Positions 8,346 to 18,358 of a stretch of DNA of 64,000 nucleotides are shown here, one piece after another. Source of the DNA: Symsagittifera roscoffensis (taxonomy: Eukaryota; Xenacoelomorpha; Acoela; Convolutidae); contig NC_087065.1 in assembly GCF_963678635.1 (NCBI RefSeq), positions 1,490,001 to 1,554,000 on the forward strand, in the 5' to 3' direction. The notes under the pieces are model-generated. The model had not been told where the DNA came from, did not search any database, and saw nothing but the letters and a program-made list of their open reading frames with translations. Made by a program: the position numbers and the translations under genes. Position 1 is the first letter of the stretch, and every line of letters starts with the position of its first letter.

Positions 8346-10801
8346 TCATTCGCGATCATGCCTATCCACTTCCCTGTCCAACAAGTCACGGAGTTTTCCC
8401 ATGACTCCGGCGCCACGTTCACCGTCCTGTTCAATAGAGCCATGCTGTTTATACCCAGCCTGGTTAGTTCTTGCTGTACCAAGTTGGATCGGACTAGCAG
8501 ATCCAACGGAACGGGCTCGCCTCTGGCTAAAAGCTTTATCTCCGCGGCCGTCTCCACTGGAAGGTCAGGGTGTCCAGGTATAGGATGTCCTGACTTGTCT
8601 AACCACCTAGTAAGTGGCAGCTTGTCGTAGGTTTCTTTTTCCAGAAAGGAAAACCCGTCTTTGATCTCTGATTGGTTAGCCTGTTTCTCCTCGAGGCGCT
8701 CATAAAATTCTGTCTTTTTACTGAGGCTATCTGCGTTCTGGTGCTTGTCACGGGTACGGTGCTCTATGATCATGTGGTAGCCATCCAGGCGCACGATCCA
8801 ACGACCAATATAGCTTTGGTCCATCGAATAGGTCTTCAGCCAGGCAAGAGCACGGTTATCCACACGTAACTTGAAGGGAGCACTCCCCAAGTAGGCCCTG
8901 TATTTTTCCACGAAAGTGATCACCGCAAACATCTCCGCTTTTGGTGCGCCGTACTTCATTTCAGTATCACTCAGGACTTTACTCCCGTAGGCTATCGGAC
9001 GAAGAACCGTTCTCCCGTTCCACTCCTGCTCCTGGTGAAGTATGCCCGATATCGCAACCACTGATGCATCCGTGTCCAGCACGAACATCCCCTTCTCTGT
9101 TGGCATGCCGAGGACCGGTGCCTCGCAAATTTCACGCTTGATGTTTTCAAATGAAACTTGTGCCTCATCAGTCCAGGTGAACTTTTTGCCCTTGTTTCTC
9201 ATCAACCTCTGCATGGGGTATATCTTGTCAGCATACCCCTTGATGAACTCTCGATAATAATTTGCGAATCCCAGAAAACTCATCAGCTGTGTATCTGTTT
9301 TAGGTGCCTTCCAGGTCAGCACCGCTTCAACCGCTTCGGGATCTGGTCTCACTCCATGTTTGTCAACCAGGCGGCCCAGATACTTTATGGAATCCCTGAG
9401 GATTTCACACTTAGAGGGTTTACATTTTAGACCCTCCTGCTTCATGCAAGAAAACACCTCCTCCAACCTCTCTATGTGGTCTTCCAAGGTTGGTGTTGCA
9501 ATCACGACATCATCGACATAACACATAATGAGATTCCCGTATTTCTTAGTGACGCTCGTGAGTGCCTGGGCCATCAGTCGCTGGAATGTGGCCGTCGCGT
9601 TGCACAATCCGAATGGCATCCTCTTCCACTGGAACAGTCCCAGCTCACACGCGAAGCCTGTTTTCTCTCGATCTTGCTTTCTGAGTGGCACCTGCCAGAA
9701 TGCAGAGCCCAAATCCAACGTCGTGAAGAACTTCGCGTCTCCCAGCTTGGATAGGCTCTCATCGATGCGGGGAATCGGGTATGCGTCCTTTATAGTCACT
9801 GCGTTCAGATAACGGAAATCACCACAAAATCTGAGTTGTCCCCCTTTCTTTTTCGCCATGACCACGCCACAAGCCCATGGGGACTTCGACGGCTCGATCA
9901 TGTCGTACTCCATTAACATCTCGATTTCCTTCCTACACGCTTCTGACTTGTTTGGGGTCATTCTTCTCGCCCCTTCCCTATGAGGTACCGAGCCCTCTTC
10001 TATCTCAATCTCGTGCTCTACAAAATTGCAACAACCTATGTCAGCCTTATGTTTCGAAAAAACGTCTGTGTTCCGATTTAGCAACGCTCTGAGCGAATCT
10101 AGTTCCTTGTCTGATATTTTACCCTTCAGATGTTCTATCTCAGGTAGGACAGGTTTATTCACTGCTAACTCTGCCTCCATCGGTCTCTCAGGGAAGTTGG
10201 AACAACTAGACAGCCCTTCATCTGTTTCCGACTTCATTGAAAACAATTTCCTAGAAGATTTCAATTCATTCACTCTTTTCATTATACATTCTTGGTTCGC
10301 ATGCAATGGACATTTAGTTAGATCAAACTTTCTCAAGTTCTCCACACTCTGAAAGTCTGTGTTCAGAGGCAAAGCGTAGCCAAGTTTCTTTCCCCTCTGT
10401 ATTGTCACTGTTGTTGCTTCTGTGTTCAATAGCACACTCACACACAGTCCGCTCTGAGTGAGTGAGAAGCTTCTTCCTAAAATAGCCGAGCTTTTACTGT
10501 TTGGATTTGGTACCAGACACACCTGTCTGTCATTGCTGAGTTCATTCAGGTTCCTCATCCTAAACGTCGCTACTACGGCTTGGTTTGGTTTTAATCTAAC
10601 TTTTCGATCCAGAAAAATCTGCACCTTGGCCTGATTAATTAAGATCTTATTAAGGGGTCTTTTCTCATACTTTCTCTCAGGATCCTTGATCCTAATCAAT
10701 CCGTCATTGAGATCGATCGTGACGTCAAAGTTGCGAACGAAATCCCTTCCTAAGATGAACTGGTCGGATTCGTCCAAATTCTCTACTACTAGGAAGCTCA
10801 T
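8324..10801 (-). CDS. Reverse transcriptase/RNase H (with C-terminal part of protease), copy A
   Basis: 825 codons from ATG 10801. Residues 1-30 are the end of the aspartic protease (FILGRDF), cut from the catalytic half by a TAG at 10802-10804 where B and C have Trp. RT: LRFCGDFRYLN (322-333), LDLG with Asp363, MPFGLCNA (395-402), YVDD (428-431). RNase H: Asp578 (DTDAS), Glu623 (KAEMF), Asp648 (VDN) and Asp691 (NADSLS). Family Ty3/gypsy. The last 30 or so codons are out of frame after a 1-base deletion. Copies RNA to cDNA and degrades the RNA strand. All catalytic residues are present, but the polyprotein is interrupted. Confidence 0.95.
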   Translation of the reverse strand: MSFLVVENLDESDQFILGRDFVRNFDVTIDLNDGLIRIKDPERKYEKRPLNKILINQAKVQIFLDRKVRLKPNQAVVATFRMRNLNELSNDRQVCLVPNPNSKSSAILGRSFSLTQSGLCVSVLLNTEATTVTIQRGKKLGYALPLNTDFQSVENLRKFDLTKCPLHANQECIMKRVNELKSSRKLFSMKSETDEGLSSCSNFPERPMEAELAVNKPVLPEIEHLKGKISDKELDSLRALLNRNTDVFSKHKADIGCCNFVEHEIEIEEGSVPHREGARRMTPNKSEACRKEIEMLMEYDMIEPSKSPWACGVVMAKKKGGQLRFCGDFRYLNAVTIKDAYPIPRIDESLSKLGDAKFFTTLDLGSAFWQVPLRKQDREKTGFACELGLFQWKRMPFGLCNATATFQRLMAQALTSVTKKYGNLIMCYVDDVVIATPTLEDHIERLEEVFSCMKQEGLKCKPSKCEILRDSIKYLGRLVDKHGVRPDPEAVEAVLTWKAPKTDTQLMSFLGFANYYREFIKGYADKIYPMQRLMRNKGKKFTWTDEAQVSFENIKREICEAPVLGMPTEKGMFVLDTDASVVAISGILHQEQEWNGRTVLRPIAYGSKVLSDTEMKYGAPKAEMFAVITFVEKYRAYLGSAPFKLRVDNRALAWLKTYSMDQSYIGRWIVRLDGYHMIIEHRTRDKHQNADSLSKKTEFYERLEEKQANQSEIKDGFSFLEKETYDKLPLTRWLDKSGHPIPGHPDLPVETAAEIKLLARGEPVPLDLLVRSNLVQQELTRLGINSMALLNRTVNVAPESWENSVTCWTGKWIGMIANEWRPCSG

Positions 10802-13066
10802 CTAAAGATGTCTCCCTCCGAGCTGCAGTGAAATGATCGGGGTTCGTCCGGTGACATAGATCGCTCCCTGATTGGCAGCTGCCAACCTGATGTTTGTTGG
10901 TATGAGATCCGACCTTTCGAAACCCATGTCGGTCCAAGTTTTGACTGGCATGACACTAACCACTGCTCCCGTGTCTAGCAGTCCCTTTACTGAAAGTTGT
11001 CTGCCTTGCACGTCCAGAACGTGTGCGGCCAGATCGGCCTCACAACCAATATGCACCGCATCTTGTTCGAGCATCGCGTTGTGTCCGATTCGTCTAACCT
11101 TCAGCTCCTCTTGACCAATGTATATCCGGCCAATCTGATCGTTCGCATCAGTTATGTGAGCTTTCGTGTAGATTTTGATGCCATCCACATTCATCAGGAT
11201 CGGGTAAGGGCCATGGACATCGATATAATGTCCGCCCACTTTCATCAGCCTCGGACCTCCCGTTGTGAGCAGCGCTCGCACTGCCCTGGAGTCCAGTTTG
11301 GGATCCTTCTCCTTCAGGTAGTCGGCATAGATGTCCAGGTGGACTAGTGTAATCTCGGATGGTTCACTCAAGTTCTTGACCACCTGGTGCCCTGCGACTG
11401 AGATGATGGACATTATTTTGGTCCCCGCCTTCGTCATGCCGAAAGTCTTACCAGATATAACGTTCAGTTTTAGTCCCTGTTTCTTGGGTTCCTCTTTGTC
11501 TTCTGCTTTTGTCGTTTTACCCAGAACATTAAAACTTTCCCGAAGATCTGTGCTCTCCAGCTCCGACCTTACCCATTGCTCCACTTCTTTCGTGGCTAGG
11601 TCCTGTTTGACATTCTGCAGCGCTGTCCTTGCCGCCAGGCCGTAATCCACCTTGAGTGGGCTAGACGACTCTGCTTCGAGGTTCGAGGCTACCACCTCGT
11701 CAGGCCATGTCCTAACCTTTTTGGTCGTGAAGGTGCTCGGTGTCGTCTCCTTTCTCCGAGATTCAGCCTCGTTCATCAGACGTGCTCGACTGGCCTTGAC
11801 ACCCGAAAGCGCCTCTTCGTGGCGGGGATGTTTCGCATCCGCTACTGCGTCCCAAAATTGAGTACAATCCGACTTGAAGTGTCCCTCCAAATTACAGAAG
11901 AAACACCTCGGACCATATTTCATGATGAGCCCTCTGACATACTCCTCATGATCCTCGTCGGTCGCGTCGGCGTCCTCGAGGAAGTAGCCTATTGCCTTCA
12001 TGTTCTGTTTGTATGCAGAACACGCGGAAACGTGATGGTCCATCGAACCACAATTCGCACACGATCTCCTCTTATCCATGTCATCGCGAGGTTTGTACCA
12101 ACTGGAATTCGCACCAGTGTTTGTCCCGCTATTGTTACCATAATTGCTGTAACGGTTTTGCGCCCTCGGCTTTATGAGCAAATACTCGCGTGACTTCATG
12201 CGCAAATCATCGGGCGTGGGTACCTGGTCAAGTGACAGGGTGAAGTGAGTGGCCAACATCGTCTTCAACTCCTCACTCCTTACTCCATCCATGAACTTCG
12301 AAGCAATCGCCAAGTTTCGCTCGGATATTCTCTCATCCGGATTGCTTCTCCTCCTGAGCAATTCAAGGTCGTCCAAGAATTTATCTATTGATTCTTCATC
12401 TCTCTGACGCCTCTTCTCGAACTTCACCATAGCCTGGTGCCCTTGTACTCCAGAGCCGAAACGATTCAGCAGGATGTCGAATATCTTGCGAGCGCTGTCT
12501 CTCTCATTGGCTCTTTTCGCCATTACACAACTTAATGCAGTACCCTCCAGGTTGCTCGTCAGCGCGCTGCACTCTTGTTTCTTGGAGAGATTCTCTTCCT
12601 CAAAGTGTAACTTCATCACTTCTATCCAAGTATCAATGCAGCCGTCTGACTCGTCTTTATATGACTTCGGCTTTTTCAGTGTTCTTCTTGACCTCTCTCC
12701 TCTCTCGGTTGACTTCGAGAGCTTGGTGATGAATGTTTCAAGAGATCTGTTCAGAGGCTCAAACATCGAGGCATACATCGTTGTGTCTTGTGAGACTGTA
12801 GTCAGATCTGGTACTGAACTGACTTGTGGCACGGTTGGCAATCTTGTCTCCGGGGTGGCATCTGCCTCCGGCGGGACTGGATTCGTCCAGCCAGGCCTCT
12901 GCGGGGCTGCCCTTGGCCGCTCCTTGTTTCTATGTTCGTAGTTCGTTCTCGAGCCTTGCTGGGCTCTGGCACTGTAGCCCGTACCATCTCCAACATTCGC
13001 ATGGCGTGAGCGCTCCCTTGAGTTGGAATGCTCCTGCCAACTACTCCCATTTAGGATCGCGTCAAG
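10802..13066 (-). pseudogene. Gag-protease ORF, copy A (5' end deleted)
   Basis: Frame open from the deletion point at about 13067 to a TAG at 10802; no ATG remains at the true start. Gag core with GSGVQGHQAMVKFEKRRQ and FLDDLELLRRRSNPDE. Two widely spaced CCHC zinc knuckles: CANCGSMDHHVSAC and, about 45 residues later, CFFCNLEGHFKSDC; both fit Cx2Cx4Hx4C. The C-terminal protease has the catalytic LLDTGAVVSVMP about 57 residues before the stop. The stop splits protease from its FILGRDF half in the next ORF. Structural capsid/nucleocapsid plus polyprotein processing. Confidence 0.9.
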
Positions 13067-13070
13067 CGTG

Positions 13071-14126
13071 TTATTTTATCAATCGCGTGTTACGAATCAA
13101 TTGAGCCTGATCAAACCTCGCCTGCGACTTCACGTGCGTTAGCTCATCTTTCAAACTCTCTCGACCATGGTGAGCTCTGTCGTCAACTTGATCTATCCTC
13201 TTAGTCATGTCCCGCCTCAATTCATCCAGGCCATTCATCACACCAGCGAACATGTCACTTATGTCACCAGCTGCCCCCAATGGCGGGGTTAGCCCCAGAG
13301 AAGACGAGGTCAACTGCGGCTGTAGCCTAGTACTCGATGACGCACCGCCCTTTTGCTTGTGCATTGACGTCATCAGTCTGTCAAACGTTGATGATGCTCC
13401 CATCGTTATCCCATCTGACATAGGCCTGGTCGGCGAGGCAGAAGACGCCTCCCTGCTCATGTCGTTCCTTGGGCACGGTGTGAAGTTCACATCCGGATGG
13501 GTTATTTCCGGTTGGTCGTAACTAGAGGATAGACCTCCGGCTTGTAGCGACGTCACGCGCTCATCGTACAAAGACGTCCAACTTTTCTTTGCCTTCGAGA
13601 ACGTCTGCTCTTCACCCGGACTCATACTCGACATCATCGCGTTGTTGCTCTGCTTGGCCAAAGATGAGTGTGTACTTGTCGGATGTGAAGGTTTCTTTCT
13701 CCATCTATAGCTCTTAGTCTCTGATTTGGACATTCCCCTGTACAACACTTCCTCCCGAGGTTCGACCTCGGGACGCTCCGAGGTCTCCTCTGTCCTCTCG
13801 ACTTCCTCCCGTTCGAGGACCTCGTCTGGCTCAAAGTCGGGTCGAATGAGCGTTCGCTCCCCTTCGTCAAAGGGATCCACCAGCGTTTCGCTCGCAGGCC
13901 CGGCCTCGGCGCTCCGCCCTTGATTGCCATCGAGGTTTTTCTCGCTCCTTAGTTTCATTTCGCTCACTGAAAGATCAGGTTGACCTTTAGTCGATTCGTC
14001 TTCCGCAAACGCGTCGGAAGCGCTGCTAAACGAGGTTTGGCTACGCCTAGTTTTAAATTTCCGCGTGCTTTCCTTGCTTAGCCTGGGAATTTTAGTAGTC
14101 GATCCTAGCGAGTCCCTGCGCTGCAT
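13071..14126 (-). CDS. Gag N-terminal ORF (ORF1), copy A, 3' truncated
   Basis: ATG at 14126 (MQRRDSLG). Charged, low-complexity N-terminal half (Glu/Arg-rich), then a conserved block SSSLGLTPPLGAAGDISDMFAG and a coiled coil (GLDELRRDMTKRIDQVDDRAHHGRE). Ends at 13071 because about 180 bases between it and gag are deleted; the gag fragment at 16551-17127 retains them, showing the ORF originally ended NDY-stop and overlapped gag in -1 register. B has an equivalent at 25781-26704. Probably the assembly part of Gag. Confidence 0.75.
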   Translation of the reverse strand: MQRRDSLGSTTKIPRLSKESTRKFKTRRSQTSFSSASDAFAEDESTKGQPDLSVSEMKLRSEKNLDGNQGRSAEAGPASETLVDPFDEGERTLIRPDFEPDEVLEREEVERTEETSERPEVEPREEVLYRGMSKSETKSYRWRKKPSHPTSTHSSLAKQSNNAMMSSMSPGEEQTFSKAKKSWTSLYDERVTSLQAGGLSSSYDQPEITHPDVNFTPCPRNDMSREASSASPTRPMSDGITMGASSTFDRLMTSMHKQKGGASSSTRLQPQLTSSSLGLTPPLGAAGDISDMFAGVMNGLDELRRDMTKRIDQVDDRAHHGRESLKDELTHVKSQARFDQAQLIRNTRLIK

Positions 14127-14592
14127 AGTTTTTAACAAAATGAAAATATTCGTAATTTGATGGCAATGCAAACGTACCACAAACAAGATCTAGTTAAATC
14201 ACTTAACGCTGCCTACTCGATTCCGTCAGTATCAAAATGTCTCTTAGATCTCTCACGACTAAACTAGTGACTCAGCTAAAGTTACACACAGGGTATACCC
14301 AGTATTGATATAATGCTAACTCAACCCTGTTGTATAGTATAACAGTATCACTAAGTTTCCACAAGATATAATCGACACACAAAACACAATCGATAATCAG
14401 ATAAGAATATCCTACAGGTGACAGCGACCTTTCATCAGTATCAATTTACGGCCACTTTCTTATCAAGTCACTGCGTTGTTAAAATCAAACAATCTTTGGT
14501 AAAAAGCAGTGATGATTCAGAAATAGATAAATAAAACTTAGTCTTAAAGAAAAAGTCTTCCCCCAATCGGAACGATCCGAAAAAACGAAGTC

Positions 14593-14702
14593 CAGGACAC
14601 AGTCTTCTCAAGTGGGTGTGTATCTGCCTAATACACCCACTGAGGTCTTATTTTAGGTGTCCTGCGATTGCCCGAGCTGTCCTACTAAGTAGCTCAAGGC
14701 AA
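14593..14702 (-). ncRNA. Structured leader module 1
   Basis: Outer stem CAGGACAC (14593-14600) with GTGTCCTG (14657-14664). Inside it a hairpin CTCA-GTGGGTGTGTAT / ATACACCCAC-TGAG (14607-14644). Next to it a second hairpin TTGCC..GAGCT / AGCTC..GGCAA (about 14668-14702). Repeated 183-187 bases further on with compensatory changes, so it is likely an RNA structure of the sense (minus-strand) transcript, for example for packaging, dimerisation or ribosome entry. Confidence 0.65.
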
Positions 14703-14775
14703 CCTCTGATCGAAAATTCGTCAAGTCTATGAAAAAGCTCTCCCACACTCGGACTGCTCCAAGTGCACGAGAGTA

Positions 14776-14888
14776 GGGAACAATTCTTCTTCTCAAGTGG
14801 GTGTGTATTTGCCTAATACACCCACCGAGGTCTTCCTTTATTTGTTCCCGGATTGCCCGAACTTTTCTATTAGGTAGCTCAAGGCAAC
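14776..14888 (-). ncRNA. Structured leader module 2
   Basis: Same architecture as module 1. Outer stem GGGAACAA (14776-14783) with TTGTTCCC (14842-14849); inner hairpin of the same sequence class (14792-14829); adjacent TTGCC / GGCAA hairpin (14853-14887), where one pair becomes a G-U wobble in the sense strand. Four of the eight outer pairs differ from module 1, each with both partners changed. Confidence 0.65.
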
Positions 14889-15119
14889 CACACGACCAAA
14901 ATCACAATCAAAAAAGAATTTCTTTGTTCGGGTACTTCTGATACACCCAATGTAGAATCCAAAGTTGATCACAAATTTCCGGGTCAGAATGGGTTCTTAT
15001 GATCCTGATAAGCACGCCTAATATCCTAATATGATCCTAATTAAATGGATATCTTCCGTACCAAATTGCCACAGAAGGTTTACTCAAGTCTCTAACAAGG
15101 AAGATCGTTAGAAGGTTTA

Positions 15120-15460
15120 AGACACTCCGGAGGGTTACCTCGGAGGGTACCTTGATCACCCAAGTTACTTCGGAGGGTACCTTAATCACCCAAGTTACTT
15201 CGGAGGGTCCCCCTAAATTTACTAAGGAGGGTCAATAAGATGCTTAATATGCTCCGGAGGGTTACTTCGGAGGGTACCTCCAAAATTTTCAAATTTTTTG
15301 ATCTCGCTTAGAAGGTTCTCCCACTAGCTTCAAAAAGCGTCAAAACAAGCTAGAAGCTCTAAGGGGAGCTGTTTTAACTTCTTTGGGTGATCTCGTGGAA
15401 ATCTTCCACTAAGGAGGGTTGCTAAGGGGTTTAGCTGACTCCGGAGGGTCACTTCGGAGG
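15120..15460. repeat. Cluster of CGGAGGGT words in copy A leader
   Basis: About ten occurrences of (C/A)GGAGGGT in 340 bases on the plus strand (ACCCTCCG in element sense), several followed by TAC or TTAC. Further single copies lie at about 15604, 16027, 16503, 17628, 17851, 18205 and 18280. No tandem period holds over the whole cluster, so this is a dispersed word rather than a simple satellite. The intervening DNA up to 16030 has no gene. Confidence 0.6.
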
Positions 15461-16030
15461 GTTCCCCCAAAATCAAGAAAAAGGGTTATGTCACCGCAGT
15501 AAAGCCTCTGAGAGCGGTCTACCTGGCTTAAAACTAGGTTGGCTGACTCGGTCAACCTTCCCAGTAGGATAAAAGGTGATTTTATCAAAATCTTATGCCG
15601 CTCGGAGGGTTCCTCGTGATTCGGACCCTCCGAACCAACAAATTCTGAAAAGTTTTTCTTTTCCGAAATAATCAATCCCCAAAACGGTTGCGATTCGGAA
15701 AAGTGGTCAAAAACGTCGACTTATGGTGCCAAAATTATCCCGATCGGATAACTAGTCTTTGAGAAATCGCCAAAAACGCGTTCGTCAAAATGGCCTTTTT
15801 TCACCACCTGTATAGGTTCTGAAAGACTTTTTCCGCAATTCCGGTCGAAAGTGCCTAAAAATACTTGAAATGAGCGTAGTAGCCCTGTACGGCACTGGAA
15901 TAATGCAAAAAACCGGACCAAAATTGGTTTAGAAACAAAAATTTGGCCAAAAACTATCAAATTTGGACCCTCCGATTCCTTCCTTTTCCAAACCTTAAGT
16001 CGTTAGCTCTATCCACGGAGCTACTCGGAG

Positions 16031-16567
16031 GGTTACCCAAAAATTTCTCTAGTAACCGAGCACGTTATGCTAGCACGCTCCTAACGCAAAAAATTTTATT
16101 GCTCTAACTCTAAAAACTCAAAAACTCGATCCCCAAAACAGATTGACAAAATACAGAAAATTATCAAAATTTTGATCGAAAAATTTCCGTTTTTCTAACT
16201 TCTACTGAGTCTTTGCTCACGCGGTTTTTTTAGTGAAGGGGATCGAACTACGTAGCTACTCTCTATATAAAAGCTTTTTGCCTATCGGAAAAGCTCGGAT
16301 ATCCGAAAATTTGGGGGTCTACAGTTTGATCGAAAATCGATGATTTTCGACAGAATTGGGTGTTTTTTGGGTCTAATTTAGGAGATAAGTAATATGTAAT
16401 GAGGATAATAACCTATTAGTAGTCGTTAATGAATAGTGCTATACCCTCCTTTGCACCAAAATACCCGAATTAAGACCCTTAACTCGGAAATTTGTAATCG
16501 ATGGAGGGTACAATAGGACCGCGCCAATCGTGCCCCCCACCACTTAAGTTTTAACGAAATAGTACCC
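16031..16567 (-). repeat. Direct repeat, copy 1 (leader block)
   Basis: Starts GGTTACCCAAAAATTTC and ends AAATAGTACCC. Nearly identical to 17150-17688. Part of it (16080-16323), read in element sense from TGTAGACCCCC, is related to the start of the B LTR region (22161-22420). Together with copy 2 it flanks a gag fragment. Confidence 0.85.
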
Positions 16568-17127
16568 TTGGCCGCTCCTTGTTTCTATGTTCGTAGTTCG
16601 TTCTCGAGCCTTGCTGGGCTCTGGCACTGTAGCCCGTACCATCTCCAACATTCGCATGGCGTGAGCGCTCCCTTGAGTTGGAATGCTCCTGCCAACTACT
16701 CCCATTTAGGATCGCGTCAAGCTTCCGCATCATCAAGTCAGATTTGGCGTCCAACCTCTTTTCCAGGCTAGTCATCGTTTGGGCGTAGTTATTATCATGA
16801 TCATTCAATAATCATTCTCTCTTGTCATCCTAGCCTCTCTTTCCTCTGACTCTTTGTTTGCCTGTGCCAGGCTCTCAGCCAGGCATTGATCGGTGTTACG
16901 AATCAATTGAGCCTGATCAAACCTCGCCTGCGACTTCACGTGCGTTAGCTCATCTTTCAAACTCTCTCGACCATGGTGAGCTCTGTCGTCAACTTGATCT
17001 ATCCTCTTAGTCATGTCCCGCCTCAATTCATCCAGGCCTTTCATCACACCAGCGAACATGTCACTTATGTCACCAGCTGCCCCCAATGGCGGGGTTAGCC
17101 CCAGAGAAGACGAGGTCAACTGCGGCT
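16551..17127 (-). pseudogene. Gag fragment inserted in the copy A leader
   Basis: Minus-strand fragment whose ends (about 16568 and 17127) match A at 12913-13067 and 13081-13322 almost base for base. It also contains about 180 bases missing from A itself (Cys-free coiled coil with AQANKESEEREARMTREN, then RLDAKSDLMMRKLDAIL). It shows the ORF1 stop (TAT TGA) overlapped by the gag frame shifted -1. Joined to the flanking repeat through a short CCC match at the 16567 side. Confidence 0.8.
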
Positions 17128-17149
17128 AAAAACTCGGTTACCCAAAACT

Positions 17150-17688
17150 GCGGTTACCCAAAAATTTCTCTAGTAACCGAGCACGTTATGCTAGCACGCT
17201 CCTAACGCAAAAAATTTTATTGCTCTAACTCTAAAAACTCAAAAACTCGATCCCCAAAACAGATTGACAAAATACAGAAAATTATCAAAATTTTGATCGA
17301 AAAATTTCCGTTTTTCTAACTTCTACTGAGTCTTTGCTCACGCGGTTTCTTTAGTGACGGGGATCGAACTACGTAGCTACTCTCTATATAAAAGCTTTTT
17401 GCCTATCGGAAAAGCTCGGATATCCGAAAATTTGGGGGTCTACAGTTTGATCGAAAATCGATGATTTTCGACAGAATTGGGTGTTTTTTGGGTCTAATTT
17501 AGGAGATAAGTAATATGTAATGAGGATAATAACCTATTAATAGTCGTTAATGAATAGTGCTATACCCTCCTTTGCACCAAAATACCCGAATTAAGACCCT
17601 TAACTCGGAAATTTGTAATCGATGGAGGGTACAATCGGACCGCGCCAATCGTGCCCCCCACCACTTAAGTTTTAACGAAATAGTACCC
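17150..17688 (-). repeat. Direct repeat, copy 2 (leader block)
   Basis: Second copy of the block at 16031-16567; differs by a handful of substitutions (for example GTGAAGGGG to GTGACGGGG). Continues at its 3' plus side into leader sequence, so this end is the original flank. The stretch 17689-18331 after it has no gene: GGAGGGT words and a T-rich run at 17980-18010. Confidence 0.85.
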
Positions 17689-18331
17689 GAACGATACTAA
17701 AATTGCTTCAACGATACCCAACAGTCGTTGCGGATGTTGTCCTTGATGTCCCTGTTGAGTGTGGAACACGTTGATCAGCTTGCCACTCTACCCTCCGTCC
17801 ACCGGCAAAATCACCATTAACGTGCTTAAACACTCAAATTACACTCGAGGGAGGGTATCCAACCCTTCACCAAAACATACAATCTTTCTATCAGAAACGA
17901 TATAAATCAATCTGAAACAACAACAAATAGGATGGTCAGATCACATCTCGTCCGGAAATAACATATAAACTGTCACTTTACATTTTTTTTTTTTTACTGT
18001 TTTTTGTACTTTTCAGTTTTTAAATAAATTTATTTTTGGCTTTTTCTTGGTTATACACTATTTTTGTTTGGTTTTACACTTTCTCTTTAATTGTTTTTGG
18101 TCCTGGGGCCTCAGGACAAGTGGGCTCTAGATTTCCCACCTAACCATCCGGCCCCCGGAATTTTCGGTGTTAACTAAGTTAAAAAGCTAAATTGTACTAG
18201 ACGGAGGGTACGCACCTTCCCCCTAGTACAACAACGGTCATTAAGGCCTCTAACTCGGGCATACGCCCGGAGCGGAGGGTACGTCGCTGAAACGCTTGCT
18301 GATCATGATGGTTTCATGCCTTTAACAGGCC

Positions 18332-18346
18332 CACCCAGGAGCGCCA
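18332..18346 (-). promoter_or_regulatory. Primer-binding site of copy A
   Basis: Element-sense TGGCGCTCCTGGGTG begins 12 bases after the LTR end. It starts with TGG, the complement of a tRNA CCA tail, and is identical over 15 bases in B (23311-23325) at the same distance from the LTR end. The implied primer tRNA would end ...GAGCGCCA, i.e. discriminator base G. I cannot assign the tRNA by eye. Confidence 0.75.
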
Positions 18347-18358
18347 TAAAAACGTCTA

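Larger units (their letters stand above)
14127..18331 (-). other. Very long 5' leader of copy A
   Basis: 4.2 kb between the PBS and the first ATG of ORF1, without a supported gene in either strand. Contains two related hairpin modules (14593-14889), a cluster of CGGAGGGT words (15120-15460 and scattered to 18300), a duplicated 537-base block enclosing a piece of gag, and an A-rich segment (about 17980-18060). C matches the 3' end of this leader (A 14127-14600 with C 39120-39480). Even without the duplication the leader is near 3 kb, far above the few hundred bases usual in Ty3/gypsy. Confidence 0.7.

Noticed and set aside
10802-10804. Programmed readthrough of TAG between protease halves in copy A
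   Set aside because: B and C have Trp (TGG) here and the stop lies inside the protease fold; A has other stops and frameshifts, so a nonsense mutation is simpler.
18332-18346. tRNA gene or tRNA fragment at the PBS
   Set aside because: Only the 15-base complement of a 3' end is present; no cloverleaf can be drawn from the flanks.
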